Positions 14,880 to 22,706 are shown, counted from the first letter of the stretch. The stretch: DNA of 24,976 nucleotides from an uncultured Clostridia bacterium (GCA_946409855.1 CAMJXZ010000009.1:1-24976), one strand, 5' to 3'. A program made the numbers and translations. The notes: generated by a model not told the origin, from the letters alone.

Positions 14880-14908
14880 TTGACATAAAGCCCGCCGCGC
14901 GGTACAAT
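14880..14908 (+). promoter_or_regulatory. Promoter for the ketopantoate-reductase-family gene
   Basis: TTGACA (14880-14885), 17 bp, TACAAT (14903-14908). The predicted start is near 14915, immediately before the attenuator-like hairpin. Confidence 0.85.
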
Positions 14909-14922
14909 GGCCGTGCAGGAAG

Positions 14923-14956
14923 GCCCTGAACAGATACAGCATGGTCAGGGCTTTTT
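14923..14956 (+). terminator. Promoter-proximal terminator/attenuator hairpin
   Basis: GCCCTGA (14923-14929) pairs with TCAGGGC (14945-14951), loop of 15 nt, followed by T5 (14952-14956). It begins about 8 nt after the predicted transcription start and 37 nt separate it from the start codon, so it could stop transcription before the gene unless antitermination occurs. No known riboswitch was recognised. Confidence 0.65.
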
Positions 14957-14992
14957 CTTTGCGGCATCATTTTGCCTGAGAAAGGAACGGAC

Positions 14993-16006
14993 ATGAAATA
15001 CGCGATTTACGGCGCCGGTTCCCTGGGGACCATACTGGGCGCTTATCTGACAAAAAACGGCGTGGACATCGAACTGGTCAACCACAACCGCGCGCACGTG
15101 GAGGCCCTGCGGCAAAACGGCGCCCGGGTCACCGGAACGGTCGAAATGACGGTGCCGGTCCGGGCCATCCTGCCGGAAGAAATGTCGGGCGGCTACGATG
15201 TGATTTTCCTGATGACCAAGCAGCTGCGCAACGACGAAACGGCCGCTTTCCTCAAGCCCCTTCTGTCCGAGGAAGGGGTCGTCGTGACCCTGCAGAACGG
15301 CATCCCGGAGCCGGGCCTTGCGGAAATTCTGGGGGAAGGCCGCGTCATGGGCTGCACGGTGGAATGGGGCGCGGCCTTGCAGGAGCCCGGCTGCTCTGCC
15401 CTGACCAGCGACCCGGACAGCCTGTCCTTCCACATGGGGAAAATGCCCGGCATCACCGACAGCCAGTGCGCCAGGGTCAAAGCGCTGCTGGAGCACATGT
15501 GCCCGGTGCATCTGGAGGAAAACCTGCTGGGCGCCCGCTGGAGCAAGCTGCTGATCAACGCCACCTTCTCCGGACTGGGCACGGTGATCGGCGGCACCTT
15601 CGGCGACGTGTCCGGGGGAAAGGACATGAAGGACCTGGCTCTGGCCTGCATGAAGGAATGCATCGACGTGGGACGCGCCGACGGCCAGACCTTCGCCCCC
15701 GTGCAGGGCAAGGACATCACGAAGCTGTTCTACTATACCAACCCCGTGAAAAAGGCCTTCGCCCGGCTGCTCCTGCCCATCGCGATGAAAAAGCACCGCG
15801 GGATCGTCCCCTCCATGCTGCAGGACCTGCGGAAGGGCAAGCCCTGTGAGGTGGACGCCATCAACGGCGTGGTCTGCGCCTACGGCCGGAAGCACGGCGT
15901 GCCCACCCCAGTCAACGACCGGATCGCCGACGTGATCCGCCGGGAGCAGCAGGGGGAATTGCCCATCCGCCGGGAAAACATCCGGCTGTTTGAGGATCTG
16001 CGGTAA
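14993..16006 (+). CDS. Ketopantoate reductase family protein (PanE/ApbA-like)
   Basis: A 337-residue NADPH-dependent oxidoreductase. The N-terminal Rossmann fold starts at once with YAIYGAGSLGTILGAYL, matching the GxGxxG nucleotide site. VVVTLQNGIPEP and ARWSKLLINATFSGL, carrying the expected catalytic lysine, follow, and the C-terminal helical domain contains MLQDLRKGKPCEVDAINGVV, a conserved substrate-side stretch of ketopantoate reductases. The classic reaction reduces 2-dehydropantoate to pantoate for coenzyme A synthesis. No other pantothenate gene is nearby and paralogues with other substrates exist, so the symbol is withheld. ATG 14993 follows AAAGGAACGG; an upstream in-frame TTG (14972) is less likely. 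Confidence 0.87.
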   Translation: MKYAIYGAGSLGTILGAYLTKNGVDIELVNHNRAHVEALRQNGARVTGTVEMTVPVRAILPEEMSGGYDVIFLMTKQLRNDETAAFLKPLLSEEGVVVTLQNGIPEPGLAEILGEGRVMGCTVEWGAALQEPGCSALTSDPDSLSFHMGKMPGITDSQCARVKALLEHMCPVHLEENLLGARWSKLLINATFSGLGTVIGGTFGDVSGGKDMKDLALACMKECIDVGRADGQTFAPVQGKDITKLFYYTNPVKKAFARLLLPIAMKKHRGIVPSMLQDLRKGKPCEVDAINGVVCAYGRKHGVPTPVNDRIADVIRREQQGELPIRRENIRLFEDLR

Positions 16007-16059
16007 GCGGGCAGCCTGCCGGTTCCGCCGAAAATCTTCAAATATCCTGCCTCTGCGCC

Positions 16060-16103
16060 AAAAACCCTTCCCGGATCAAACCAAAGACCCGGGAAGGGTT
16101 TTT
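16060..16103. terminator. Bidirectional terminator between convergent genes
   Basis: A perfect 15-bp stem (16060-16074 with 16089-16103) with A5 at the left end and T5 at the right end, so it has a T-tract on both strands. It ends the panE-like gene (+) and the flavin reductase operon (-). Confidence 0.9.
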
Positions 16104-16139
16104 ATGCCTGAATCAATATCATCGTGAAGACCGCCGGGG

Positions 16140-16751
16140 TTACCCGCGCAGCTGTTTCATCCGCCGCGCAAACACCTTGGGAGACGCCACGGAAAAGCCG
16201 AAAAAGCCCAGCGTTTCGCCCAGGGCGGTGTAGACGCCGTGGCTGTAGGCGATCAGGTCTGCCCGGTCCAGGCGGATGGCGCCGTCGGGGGAGAGGAGAT
16301 CCTCCCGCACGCCCATGGAGACGACCCGCCCGATGTAGATCACGTGGCTGCCGGGCGCGAGCCGTTCGGCCACCCTGCAGGCCAGGTAGACCGGGCTTTC
16401 GGCGATGGCCGGCGCGAAGGCCATGCCCTGCGCGGGTACCTTCGTCAGGCCGCAGCGGGCGAACTTGTCCTCCTCCCGGCCGGAGCGGACGCCGCAGTAA
16501 TCGGCGGCGCGGAGCAGTTTCCGGTCCGTGAGGCTGATCACGAATTCTCCGCTTTTTTCGATCAGCTCATAGGTATAGCGGCTGGGGCGGACGGAAACGG
16601 ATACCATGGGCGGGTCGGAACAGACCGTGCCCGTCCAGGCCGCGGTCATCACATTGCAGACCGGGCCGCTTTCGCCCGGCATGCCGCTGCTCACCAGCAC
16701 GGCCGGCACGGGGGAAAGGAGCGTTCCCGGTTTCATCGTCACAAAGGCCAT
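16140..16751 (-). CDS. Flavin reductase family protein (FMN-binding)
   Basis: A 203-residue protein of the flavin reductase-like, FMN-binding split-barrel family. Typical segments are PVPAVLVSSGMPGESGPVCNVM at the N-terminus (only part quoted), the FMN-contact region MVSVSVRPSRYTYELI, and FVISLTDRKLLRAADYCGVRSGREEDKF. Members reduce flavins or bind FMN as electron carriers; the precise partner is unknown. AGGAGGA lies 6 nt before the ATG. It is the last gene of an operon with a YdcF-family protein (12 bp upstream) and an HI0933-family flavoprotein, which makes two flavin-linked proteins in one transcript. Confidence 0.88.
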   Translation of the reverse strand: MAFVTMKPGTLLSPVPAVLVSSGMPGESGPVCNVMTAAWTGTVCSDPPMVSVSVRPSRYTYELIEKSGEFVISLTDRKLLRAADYCGVRSGREEDKFARCGLTKVPAQGMAFAPAIAESPVYLACRVAERLAPGSHVIYIGRVVSMGVREDLLSPDGAIRLDRADLIAYSHGVYTALGETLGFFGFSVASPKVFARRMKQLRG

Positions 16752-16763
16752 CGGCTTTTCCTC

Positions 16764-17366
16764 CTACAGCTTGCCGGTCCATTTCATCCAGAAGAATTTG
16801 AGCCAGGAGAGCATCTCCCTGGTGTGGTTGCGCAGCCGGCCGCTCAGGTATACGGGGCTGCCCAGCCCCGAAGCGTCCAGCCCCTTGGCCCGGGCAATGG
16901 CCAGCGCCCGGGGAAGATGGTAGTCGCTGGTCACGACCAGCACCCGCACGGTGCCCGCGGGCAGGAGCGCTTTGGCGTTGTCCAGGTTTTCATAGGTGTT
17001 GAAGGAAGCGGCTTCCGCCTGGATCATGGCCTCCGGCACACCGTGCCGGACCAGCCATTTTTTCATGGATTCCGCTTCGGGGACCGGCTCGTCCGGCCCC
17101 TTCGCGCCGCAGCAGATGATAGGCAGGGGCGTCCGCTCATACCGGGCCAGCGCCGCTTCCAGCCGCCTTTCCAGCACCCAGTTGGGCTCCCCGCTGGGGA
17201 GCACCTGGGAGCCAAGCACGATGATCGCGTCCGCCGCCCCGTCGGTGCTCATGGCAAGGCCCGCGATCCACAGGGCGGCGAAGGCGCCTGCCCACAGGAA
17301 TACCAGCACGGCCAGCGCCGCAAGCGCCTTTCGCAGGAATGTCTTTTTTGTTTTCCGTTTTTTCAT
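16764..17366 (-). CDS. YdcF/DUF218 family membrane protein
   Basis: A 200-residue protein with a very basic N-terminus, one membrane segment (about 12-38) and a DUF218 domain. Family marks are AIIVLGSQV, ERRLEAALARY, SFNTYENLDNAKALL and VVTSDYHLPRALAIARAKG. DUF218 proteins include SanA and ElyC, linked to envelope integrity, and YdcF, which binds SAM; the molecular activity is unresolved. The gene begins 3 nt after the stop of the flavoprotein gene and is followed 12 nt later by the flavin reductase, so all three are co-transcribed. Confidence 0.88.
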   Translation of the reverse strand: MKKRKTKKTFLRKALAALAVLVFLWAGAFAALWIAGLAMSTDGAADAIIVLGSQVLPSGEPNWVLERRLEAALARYERTPLPIICCGAKGPDEPVPEAESMKKWLVRHGVPEAMIQAEAASFNTYENLDNAKALLPAGTVRVLVVTSDYHLPRALAIARAKGLDASGLGSPVYLSGRLRNHTREMLSWLKFFWMKWTGKL

Positions 17367-17369
17367 CGT

Positions 17370-18581
17370 TTATCTCCCGGCGTGCGTTCCGGCCAGGATG
17401 CCGGTGATCATCGCGAACTGCAGGTTGTAGCCCCCGCAGGCGCCGTCCACGTTGAGCAGCTCCCCGATCAGGTAAAGATCCGGGCAGACGCGGGAAGCCA
17501 GGGTATGCGCGTCCACCTGGGCGGTATCGACACCCCCGGCGGTCACCTGCGCGTAGGCGGCCGGCCGCACCCGGCGGACGGGCAGCCTGGTGCAGGTCAG
17601 CGCCCGGGCGGTCTGCTCGGGGGTTTTGCCGGCAAGCCGCCTGCCCAGCGCGTCCGGGACCAGGCCGGTCAGCGGGTTCTGGCCGGAGAGCGTCCGCGCC
17701 CGCTGTCTGAGCAGCGCCAGCACTTCCTGAAAACGGTCCGGAGTGTCCGGCGGGATGGGGCCGAAGGGGAGCGGATCCGGAAGCAGCACCGGGGTAAAGT
17801 CCAGTGTCAGCGCCGGCGCGGCGCCCCGGTCCAGCGCCTCCTGCGCGGCCCGCGCCAGCTGCATGACGCAGATCCCGCTGACCCCGTAGTCCGTCAGAAG
17901 CACCTCGCCGCTTTCGGCCTCAAGGCATTCCGGCCCTGCCCAAAGCCGCGCGTATGCCGGCAGCCGCAGGCCGCTCAGCGCTTTGGGCGGGGGAGGGGCG
18001 GTTTCCAGCGGCGCCAGCGCGGCGAACAGGGGGGTCAGCCGGTGGCCCAGGGCCGCGGCGAGCCGGTAGTCTTTTTCCTCGCTGCCCAGGTTCCCGCCGG
18101 CCAGGCCGCCGGTCGCCAGAACGCAGCGGCCGGCGGCGAAGGTCCGTCCGTCCGCGGTGCGGGCCAGGAACCGGCCCTGTTCTTTCGTCACGGACAGAAC
18201 GTCCGCTTCCGTTTCGATCCGCCCGCCCAGGGCGGCCAGCCGCTCGGTCAAAAGGGAAAGCACGGCGCTTGCCTGGCGGACGGCCGGGTACACCCGTTCT
18301 TCCTCCCGGGCCAGGTGCAGGCCCCAGCTCTCCAGCGTGTCCATCAGCCGGAGGACGGGAAAGGCGGAAAGTACCTGTGCGGCGAAAGCGGCGTCCCCGT
18401 AATAGCGGGCGGGGCCGAGGCTGGCCAGGTTGCACCGGCCGTTGCCGGTAGCCAGCAGCTTTTTGCCGGGCCTGGGCCGCTTTTCCAGGATGGTGACGGC
18501 CGCCCCGGCCTGCGCCGCGGCAATGCCAGCGCAAAGCCCGCCGGCCCCGCCGCCGATCACCAGCACCGTTCTTTCCTTCAC
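17370..18581 (-). CDS. HI0933-family NAD(P)/FAD-dependent oxidoreductase (YhiN-like)
   Basis: A 403-residue flavoprotein. The FAD-binding Rossmann motif is VLVIGGGAGGLCAGIAAAQ at the N-terminus, followed by GKKLLATGNGRCNLAS (about 39-53), the GRCN signature of the HI0933/YhiN/BaiN group. The C-terminal FAD-contact region has GELLNVDGACGGYNLQFA. Some family members reduce bile acid intermediates, but most have no known substrate. GTG 18581 is preferred: GGGGAGGA lies 7 nt upstream and the Rossmann motif then follows at once; the longer frame to 18671 would contain the -10. First gene of a three-gene operon. Confidence 0.9.
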   Translation of the reverse strand: MKERTVLVIGGGAGGLCAGIAAAQAGAAVTILEKRPRPGKKLLATGNGRCNLASLGPARYYGDAAFAAQVLSAFPVLRLMDTLESWGLHLAREEERVYPAVRQASAVLSLLTERLAALGGRIETEADVLSVTKEQGRFLARTADGRTFAAGRCVLATGGLAGGNLGSEEKDYRLAAALGHRLTPLFAALAPLETAPPPPKALSGLRLPAYARLWAGPECLEAESGEVLLTDYGVSGICVMQLARAAQEALDRGAAPALTLDFTPVLLPDPLPFGPIPPDTPDRFQEVLALLRQRARTLSGQNPLTGLVPDALGRRLAGKTPEQTARALTCTRLPVRRVRPAAYAQVTAGGVDTAQVDAHTLASRVCPDLYLIGELLNVDGACGGYNLQFAMITGILAGTHAGR

Positions 18582-18626
18582 CGCGTTGTCCTCCCCTCCG
18601 CCCTGAATCAATGCATCGTCTTTTCC

Positions 18627-18655
18627 ATTATACAGGAATTGGCCGGGTCCGTCCA
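18627..18655 (-). promoter_or_regulatory. Promoter for the HI0933-ydcF-flavin reductase operon
   Basis: Minus strand: TGGACG (18655-18650), 17 bp, TATAAT (18632-18627). The -10 is perfect, the -35 matches four of six bases. Confidence 0.65.
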
Positions 18656-18681
18656 GCCGGCGGCCTTTCATTTTTACAAAA

Positions 18682-18732
18682 TGAAAAAACGGCGGGGCAG
18701 CTGCAGCGTGAAACCGCGGCCGCTCCGCCGTT
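18682..18732 (-). terminator. Terminator after the ABC exporter genes
   Basis: On the minus strand AACGGCGG (18732-18725) pairs with CCGCCGTT (18695-18688), followed by a T run (18689-18684). The loop is long and can fold further. A small AT-rich palindrome (about 18667-18685) follows. The interval to the HI0933 promoter holds no gene. Confidence 0.75.
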
Positions 18733-18743
18733 GTGATTCGGGA

Positions 18744-20588
18744 TCAGTCGTTTTTGCTTTCTTTCCCCAGCAGCTCCTGCTCTTTTTCCTCCCGGAACTG
18801 GGTGGTGTACAGGCGCCAGTAGGCGCCCTTCCGGTCCATCAGCTCCCGGTGCGTGCCGGATTCCCGGATCTTCCCGCCGTCGATCACCAGGATGCGGTCG
18901 GCGCTTCGGATCGTGGAAAGCCGGTGGGCGATGATAAAGGAGGTCCTGCCGGAAAGCACCTTTTCGATGGCGCTCTGGATCACCTGTTCGGTTTTGGTGT
19001 CCACCGAGGAGGTCGCCTCATCCAGCACGAAGATGGCGGGGGAGGCCAGGAGCGCCCGGGCAAAGGAGATCAGCTGCTTTTCGCCGGTGGACAGGCGGCT
19101 GCCGCCTTCGCCTACCTCGGTCTGATACCCCTTTTCAAGCTTCTGGATAAAGGTGTCCGCGCTGACCAGCCGGGCCGCTTCCATGACCTCCTCGTCCGTC
19201 GCGTCCAGGCGGGAATAGCGGATGTTGTCCATGACCGTGCCGGAAAACAGATGCGGCTCCTGCAGCACGTAGCCCAGGTTGCTCTGCAGCCACAGCTGGC
19301 TTCTTTCCCGGTAATCTGTCCCGTCGATCAGGATTTGTCCCCCGGTGGGCTCGTAGAAGCGGCAGACCAGGTTGACCACGGTGGATTTGCCCGCGCCCGT
19401 CGGCCCGACCAGGGCGATGGTTTCCCCGGCGTTCACGTGAAGGTTAAAGTCCGAGAGCACCTGCTCGCCGTCCTGGTATTTGAAATCCACGTGGACGAAC
19501 TCGATCTCGCCTTTGATTTCGGGCCAGTTTTCTTTCTTTGGGCGAAAGCTGTCCCCGAATTTTTCGATCACTTCGGGCGTATCCTTGATGCCGGGCTCCG
19601 TCTCCAGCAGGGAGACCACCCGCTCCGCCGCCGCCTGGGCGGACTGCATTTCGGACAGGGTGCCCGCGATGGAGCGGATCGGCTCAAAGAACTGGACAGT
19701 GTAGTTGACGAACAGCATCATGGTGCCCAGCTGGATGGTCCCGGCCAGCGCCATATTGCCGGTCTGCCACAGGGCGACGGCGGTGGCGATGGAGCCCAGG
19801 GAAAGGACGATGGGCATATAGACGGCGGACAGGGAAGCGGCTTTCACGGAGGTGTTCCGCATTTTCCCGGTCAGGGCTGTGAATTCCTCCAGGTTCGCTT
19901 CTTCCCGGACCAGCGTCTTGGTGGTCTTGGCGCCCATGATCCCTTCGTTGAACGCGCCGGTGATTTCGCTGTTGATCTTGCGCACGCCCCGGTGGGCCTT
20001 GAGAATCCGCTGCTGGAAGTACCAGCTGACGACCCCCAGCGGGGGCACGACCAGCAGGGTCAGCAGGGTCAGCTTCACGTCCACCGACAGCATGGCGGCC
20101 ACGCTCAGCACCAGGTACACCACGCCCCAGCTCAGGTCGAGCAGGGACCAGCCCACCGTCTCGCTCAGGCGGACGGAGTCCGAGGTGAGCCGGCTCATCA
20201 GGAAGCCGACCGGCATCTTGTCGTAATAGGAGAAAGGCAGTTCCTGGAGCTTGCGGAACCCCTGGCAGCGCATTTCATAGCAGACGCCGGTCTCGATCTT
20301 GCCGCCCAGATAGAGGAAGCGGTAGATGGAGACGACCTGCAGCAGCGTCAGCAGCGCGTACATCAGGATGAACCAGGGCAGCCCTTCGGTGGTTTCCTCG
20401 GCGATGTAGTGGTCGATGGCGTAGCGGGTCATCATCGGGAAGGCGACGTCGATCAGGGCGGAAACCGCCATCCAGACCACCAGCACCATGAGCTGCTTTT
20501 TATACTGCGGGGCGTGGTTCAGGATCCGCCGCCACAGGGAAAGGGAGAATTTCTGCGTATAATCCTGTTCCTGGATTCTGCCGGACAT
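18744..20588 (-). CDS. Heterodimeric ABC exporter, subunit with catalytic Walker B glutamate
   Basis: A 614-residue half-transporter: six membrane segments (about 30-310) and a nucleotide-binding domain (about 350-600). Walker A is GPTGAGKST (about 393-401). The signature is LSTGEKQ, deviating from LSGGQ. Walker B is IFVLDEATSSVD with the normal catalytic Glu, and the switch is IAHRLSTI. It starts 3 nt after the upstream half-transporter, so the two form a heterodimer of the multidrug/lipid exporter type (BmrCD, LmrCD, TM287/288). Its intact Walker B completes the consensus ATP site with the LSGGQ of the partner, while its altered signature belongs to the degenerate site. The substrate is not predictable. 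Confidence 0.93.
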   Translation of the reverse strand: MSGRIQEQDYTQKFSLSLWRRILNHAPQYKKQLMVLVVWMAVSALIDVAFPMMTRYAIDHYIAEETTEGLPWFILMYALLTLLQVVSIYRFLYLGGKIETGVCYEMRCQGFRKLQELPFSYYDKMPVGFLMSRLTSDSVRLSETVGWSLLDLSWGVVYLVLSVAAMLSVDVKLTLLTLLVVPPLGVVSWYFQQRILKAHRGVRKINSEITGAFNEGIMGAKTTKTLVREEANLEEFTALTGKMRNTSVKAASLSAVYMPIVLSLGSIATAVALWQTGNMALAGTIQLGTMMLFVNYTVQFFEPIRSIAGTLSEMQSAQAAAERVVSLLETEPGIKDTPEVIEKFGDSFRPKKENWPEIKGEIEFVHVDFKYQDGEQVLSDFNLHVNAGETIALVGPTGAGKSTVVNLVCRFYEPTGGQILIDGTDYRERSQLWLQSNLGYVLQEPHLFSGTVMDNIRYSRLDATDEEVMEAARLVSADTFIQKLEKGYQTEVGEGGSRLSTGEKQLISFARALLASPAIFVLDEATSSVDTKTEQVIQSAIEKVLSGRTSFIIAHRLSTIRSADRILVIDGGKIRESGTHRELMDRKGAYWRLYTTQFREEKEQELLGKESKND

Positions 20589-20591
20589 GTC

Positions 20592-22397
20592 TTACGCCTC
20601 CTCTCTTTCCTCGTTGTACAGGTCGCTCTGGATCCGGAAAATGCCGGCGTACAGGCCTTCCTTTTGGATCAGCTCTTCATGGGTGCCCTCCTGGGTGATG
20701 CGGCCGTTCTCCAGCACGAAGATCCGGTCGGCCTCCTGCAGGGTGGTCACCCGGTGGCTGATGATCAGGCTGGTCACGTTCTCCCGGCGGGCGCGCAGAG
20801 CGGCGCGGATGCGGGCGTCCGTTTCCGTGTCCACGGCGGACAGGGAGTCGTCAAAGATCAGGATGTCGTTGTCCTTGAGGATCGTCCGGGCGATGGCCAG
20901 GCGCTGCCGCTGTCCGCCGGACAGGGTCACCCCGCGCTCGCCGATCAGGGTCTCATATCCCTGCTCGCTCTCGCCGATGAACTGGGCGGCGCAGGCGTCC
21001 GCCACGGCCTGCTCGATTTCTTCTTCGGAGGCGTCCGGCCGGGCGATGGCCACGTTCTCCCGGATGGTGCGGGAATAGAGGAAAGGCTCCTGCAGGACCA
21101 GGCCGATGCGGGAACGAAGATACTGCCGTTCCACCCGTTGGATTGGCGTGCCGCCGATGGTGATCTGCCCGCTCTGGGGCTCGTACAGCCGCTGCAGAAG
21201 CTCCACCACAGTGGATTTCCCGCTGCCGGTGGCGCCCAGGATGGCCGCCGTTTTCCCGGCGGGGATGGTGAAGGACAGGTCGCTGAGCACGGGATGATCC
21301 GGCTCGTACCCGAAGGTCACGTGATCGAACACGATGTCCCCGGTAAGCGGCGGCCGGCATACGTCGGTTTCTTCGGGTTCCGCCGGCTGGTCCAGGATCT
21401 CCCGGATACGACGCAGGGCCACCTTGCTCTTGCCGGCGTCGGACAGGATGCGTCCCAGCTGACGGACGGGGAAGAGCAGCTTGGCGTTGTAGGTGGTGAA
21501 GATGACCATCACGCCCAGGGTGATCTCGCCGGAAATCACCGCGTAGACGCAGGCGATCAGGGTGATCATCATCTGCAGCATGCTCAGCGCGTCGCCGGTC
21601 GCCCAGTACACCGCCAGCAGCTTGCAGACCTTCATGTTTTTGTCCGCCAGGTCCTTGACGCGGACGCCGAACTTTTCGATTTCATACTGCTGCCGGCCGA
21701 AGGCCCGGACGACGCGCACCCCGGTCAGGTTTTCCTGCAGCACCGTGCTCATGCGCCCTTCCGCTTCGTCCGAGGCGGTGAAAGCGGAGATGACCCAGCG
21801 GAAAAACAGCCAGGCGAACAGGAACAGCGCCGGGATCACGATCAGGCTGATCAGCGTCAGCCGCACATTCTTGGTCAGCATCACCGTCATCGAAACGGCG
21901 ATCATCGTGACCGCGTTGACCACCTGCAGCAGCTGCATGGCCAGGAAGCGGCGCACGGTGTCGATGTCCGAGGTGCAGCGCTGCACCAGGTCGCCTGTTT
22001 CCGCCTTGGCGTGATAGGCGAACGGCAGCTTCTGGATGTGCTCGTACAGCGTATCCCGCAGGTATTTGGCGGAGTTTTCCCCGGCGATGGACTGGAACCT
22101 TCCCTTGAAGTAGGAAAAGACGCCGTTGACCAGGTTGACCAGGATGATCAGCAGCCCGGCCAGATACAGGTGCTGCACGATATAATCCCGGTTGGCCAGA
22201 AGCGGGATCCGTCGGAGCACAAAGCCGGGCAGCACGCTTTCCTCGCCGGCCAGGTAATGGTCCAGCGTTTCCGCCAGGATCATGGGATACATATAATCGG
22301 TCACGACACAGATGAGCGTGCACAAAAGCGCGCCGATGAACCATTTTGCGTTCATTTTCAGCAGCTTCTTCATCAGGCCGGTGTGTTTCCTCTGCAT
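20592..22397 (-). CDS. Heterodimeric ABC exporter, subunit with degenerate Walker B
   Basis: A 601-residue half-transporter with six membrane segments (about 20-300) and a nucleotide-binding domain (about 335-590). Walker A is GATGSGKST (about 387-395), the signature is canonical LSGGQRQ, but Walker B reads ILIFDDSLSAVD with Asp in place of the catalytic Glu (about residue 516). This is the mark of the degenerate-site subunit in heterodimeric exporters. ATG 22397 is chosen because AAAGGA lies 9 nt upstream; a longer frame to 22439 starts inside a terminator hairpin. First structural gene of the operon, controlled by a promoter, a 19-codon leader ORF and an attenuator hairpin upstream. Confidence 0.93.
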   Translation of the reverse strand: MQRKHTGLMKKLLKMNAKWFIGALLCTLICVVTDYMYPMILAETLDHYLAGEESVLPGFVLRRIPLLANRDYIVQHLYLAGLLIILVNLVNGVFSYFKGRFQSIAGENSAKYLRDTLYEHIQKLPFAYHAKAETGDLVQRCTSDIDTVRRFLAMQLLQVVNAVTMIAVSMTVMLTKNVRLTLISLIVIPALFLFAWLFFRWVISAFTASDEAEGRMSTVLQENLTGVRVVRAFGRQQYEIEKFGVRVKDLADKNMKVCKLLAVYWATGDALSMLQMMITLIACVYAVISGEITLGVMVIFTTYNAKLLFPVRQLGRILSDAGKSKVALRRIREILDQPAEPEETDVCRPPLTGDIVFDHVTFGYEPDHPVLSDLSFTIPAGKTAAILGATGSGKSTVVELLQRLYEPQSGQITIGGTPIQRVERQYLRSRIGLVLQEPFLYSRTIRENVAIARPDASEEEIEQAVADACAAQFIGESEQGYETLIGERGVTLSGGQRQRLAIARTILKDNDILIFDDSLSAVDTETDARIRAALRARRENVTSLIISHRVTTLQEADRIFVLENGRITQEGTHEELIQKEGLYAGIFRIQSDLYNEEREEA

Positions 22398-22421
22398 AAA
22401 AAACGATCCTTTCAGAACAAC

Positions 22422-22447
22422 AAAAAAGGCAGCGCGCAAACGCTGCC
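22422..22447 (-). terminator. Attenuator hairpin before the ABC exporter genes
   Basis: Minus strand: GGCAGCG (22447-22441), loop TTTGCG, CGCTGCC (22434-22428), then T6 (22427-22422). It lies between the leader ORF stop and the first transporter gene, inside the transcribed leader. Its 5' arm, with the two bases before it (CCGGCAGC, 22449-22442), is the exact complement of GCTGCCGG (22540-22533) at the leader ribosome binding site, which gives a competing structure. Confidence 0.8.
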
Positions 22448-22471
22448 GGTAAAGTACGGCTTAAAATCTGC

Positions 22472-22531
22472 TCAGGCAGACAGCGGCTGCGCGGGTACAA
22501 AACATACGGTCCATGCAAACAGGTTTTTCAT
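22472..22531 (-). CDS. 19-residue leader peptide of the ABC exporter operon
   Basis: A 20-codon ORF (including stop) encoding MKNLFAWTVCFVPAQPLSA. It has a near-ideal ribosome binding site AAAGGAGG (22547-22540) 8 nt before the ATG, better than that of the transporter gene. It lies about 33 nt after the predicted transcription start and ends 25 nt before the attenuator stem. A small 5-bp hairpin (22480-22467) spans its stop codon and is followed by TTTTAA. The layout of promoter, short well-initiated ORF, terminator and heterodimeric exporter parallels B. subtilis bmrB-bmrC-bmrD, where leader translation controls transcription. The peptide sequence itself is not one I recognise. Confidence 0.7.
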   Translation of the reverse strand: MKNLFAWTVCFVPAQPLSA

Positions 22532-22570
22532 GCCGGCAGCCTCCTTTCCTTTCATTCAGCAACGAAAGAC

Positions 22571-22599
22571 AGTATAACAGGGGCGGCGCGGTTTGTCAA
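22571..22599 (-). promoter_or_regulatory. Promoter of the ABC exporter operon
   Basis: Minus strand: TTGACA (22599-22594), 17 bp, TATACT (22576-22571), with an A8 run just upstream (from 22604). The predicted start is near 22564, giving a transcribed leader of about 165 nt before the transporter ATG. Confidence 0.88.
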
Positions 22600-22677
22600 A
22601 CTCTTTTTTTTGAAATTCCGGGGGCGGGCAGCGCCGGAATTTACCGTATTTTTACATCCGCCGCAGGCCGGCGCTCC

Positions 22678-22706
22678 TTGTTTTAGCGGACAAAACATGA
22701 TATGAT
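22678..22706 (+). promoter_or_regulatory. Promoter of the Ig-like repeat surface protein
   Basis: TTGTTT (22678-22683), 17 bp, TATGAT (22701-22706), with TG at 22698-22699 as an extended -10. It is divergent from the ABC operon promoter, about 80 bp apart. The leader of about 138 nt (22713-22850) is GC-rich and can form stems, for example GCCGCG with CGCGGC around 22732-22758; no known riboswitch is recognised. Confidence 0.7.

Noticed and set aside
16239..22577. A plus-strand open frame of about 2112 codons antisense to the flavin reductase, YdcF, HI0933 and both ABC exporter genes
   Set aside because: Its product is a low-complexity mix rich in Gly, His, Arg, Gln and Val with no domain. 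It spans promoters, terminators and several well-supported genes on the other strand. Lack of stops follows from the strong G/C bias at third codon positions of those genes.
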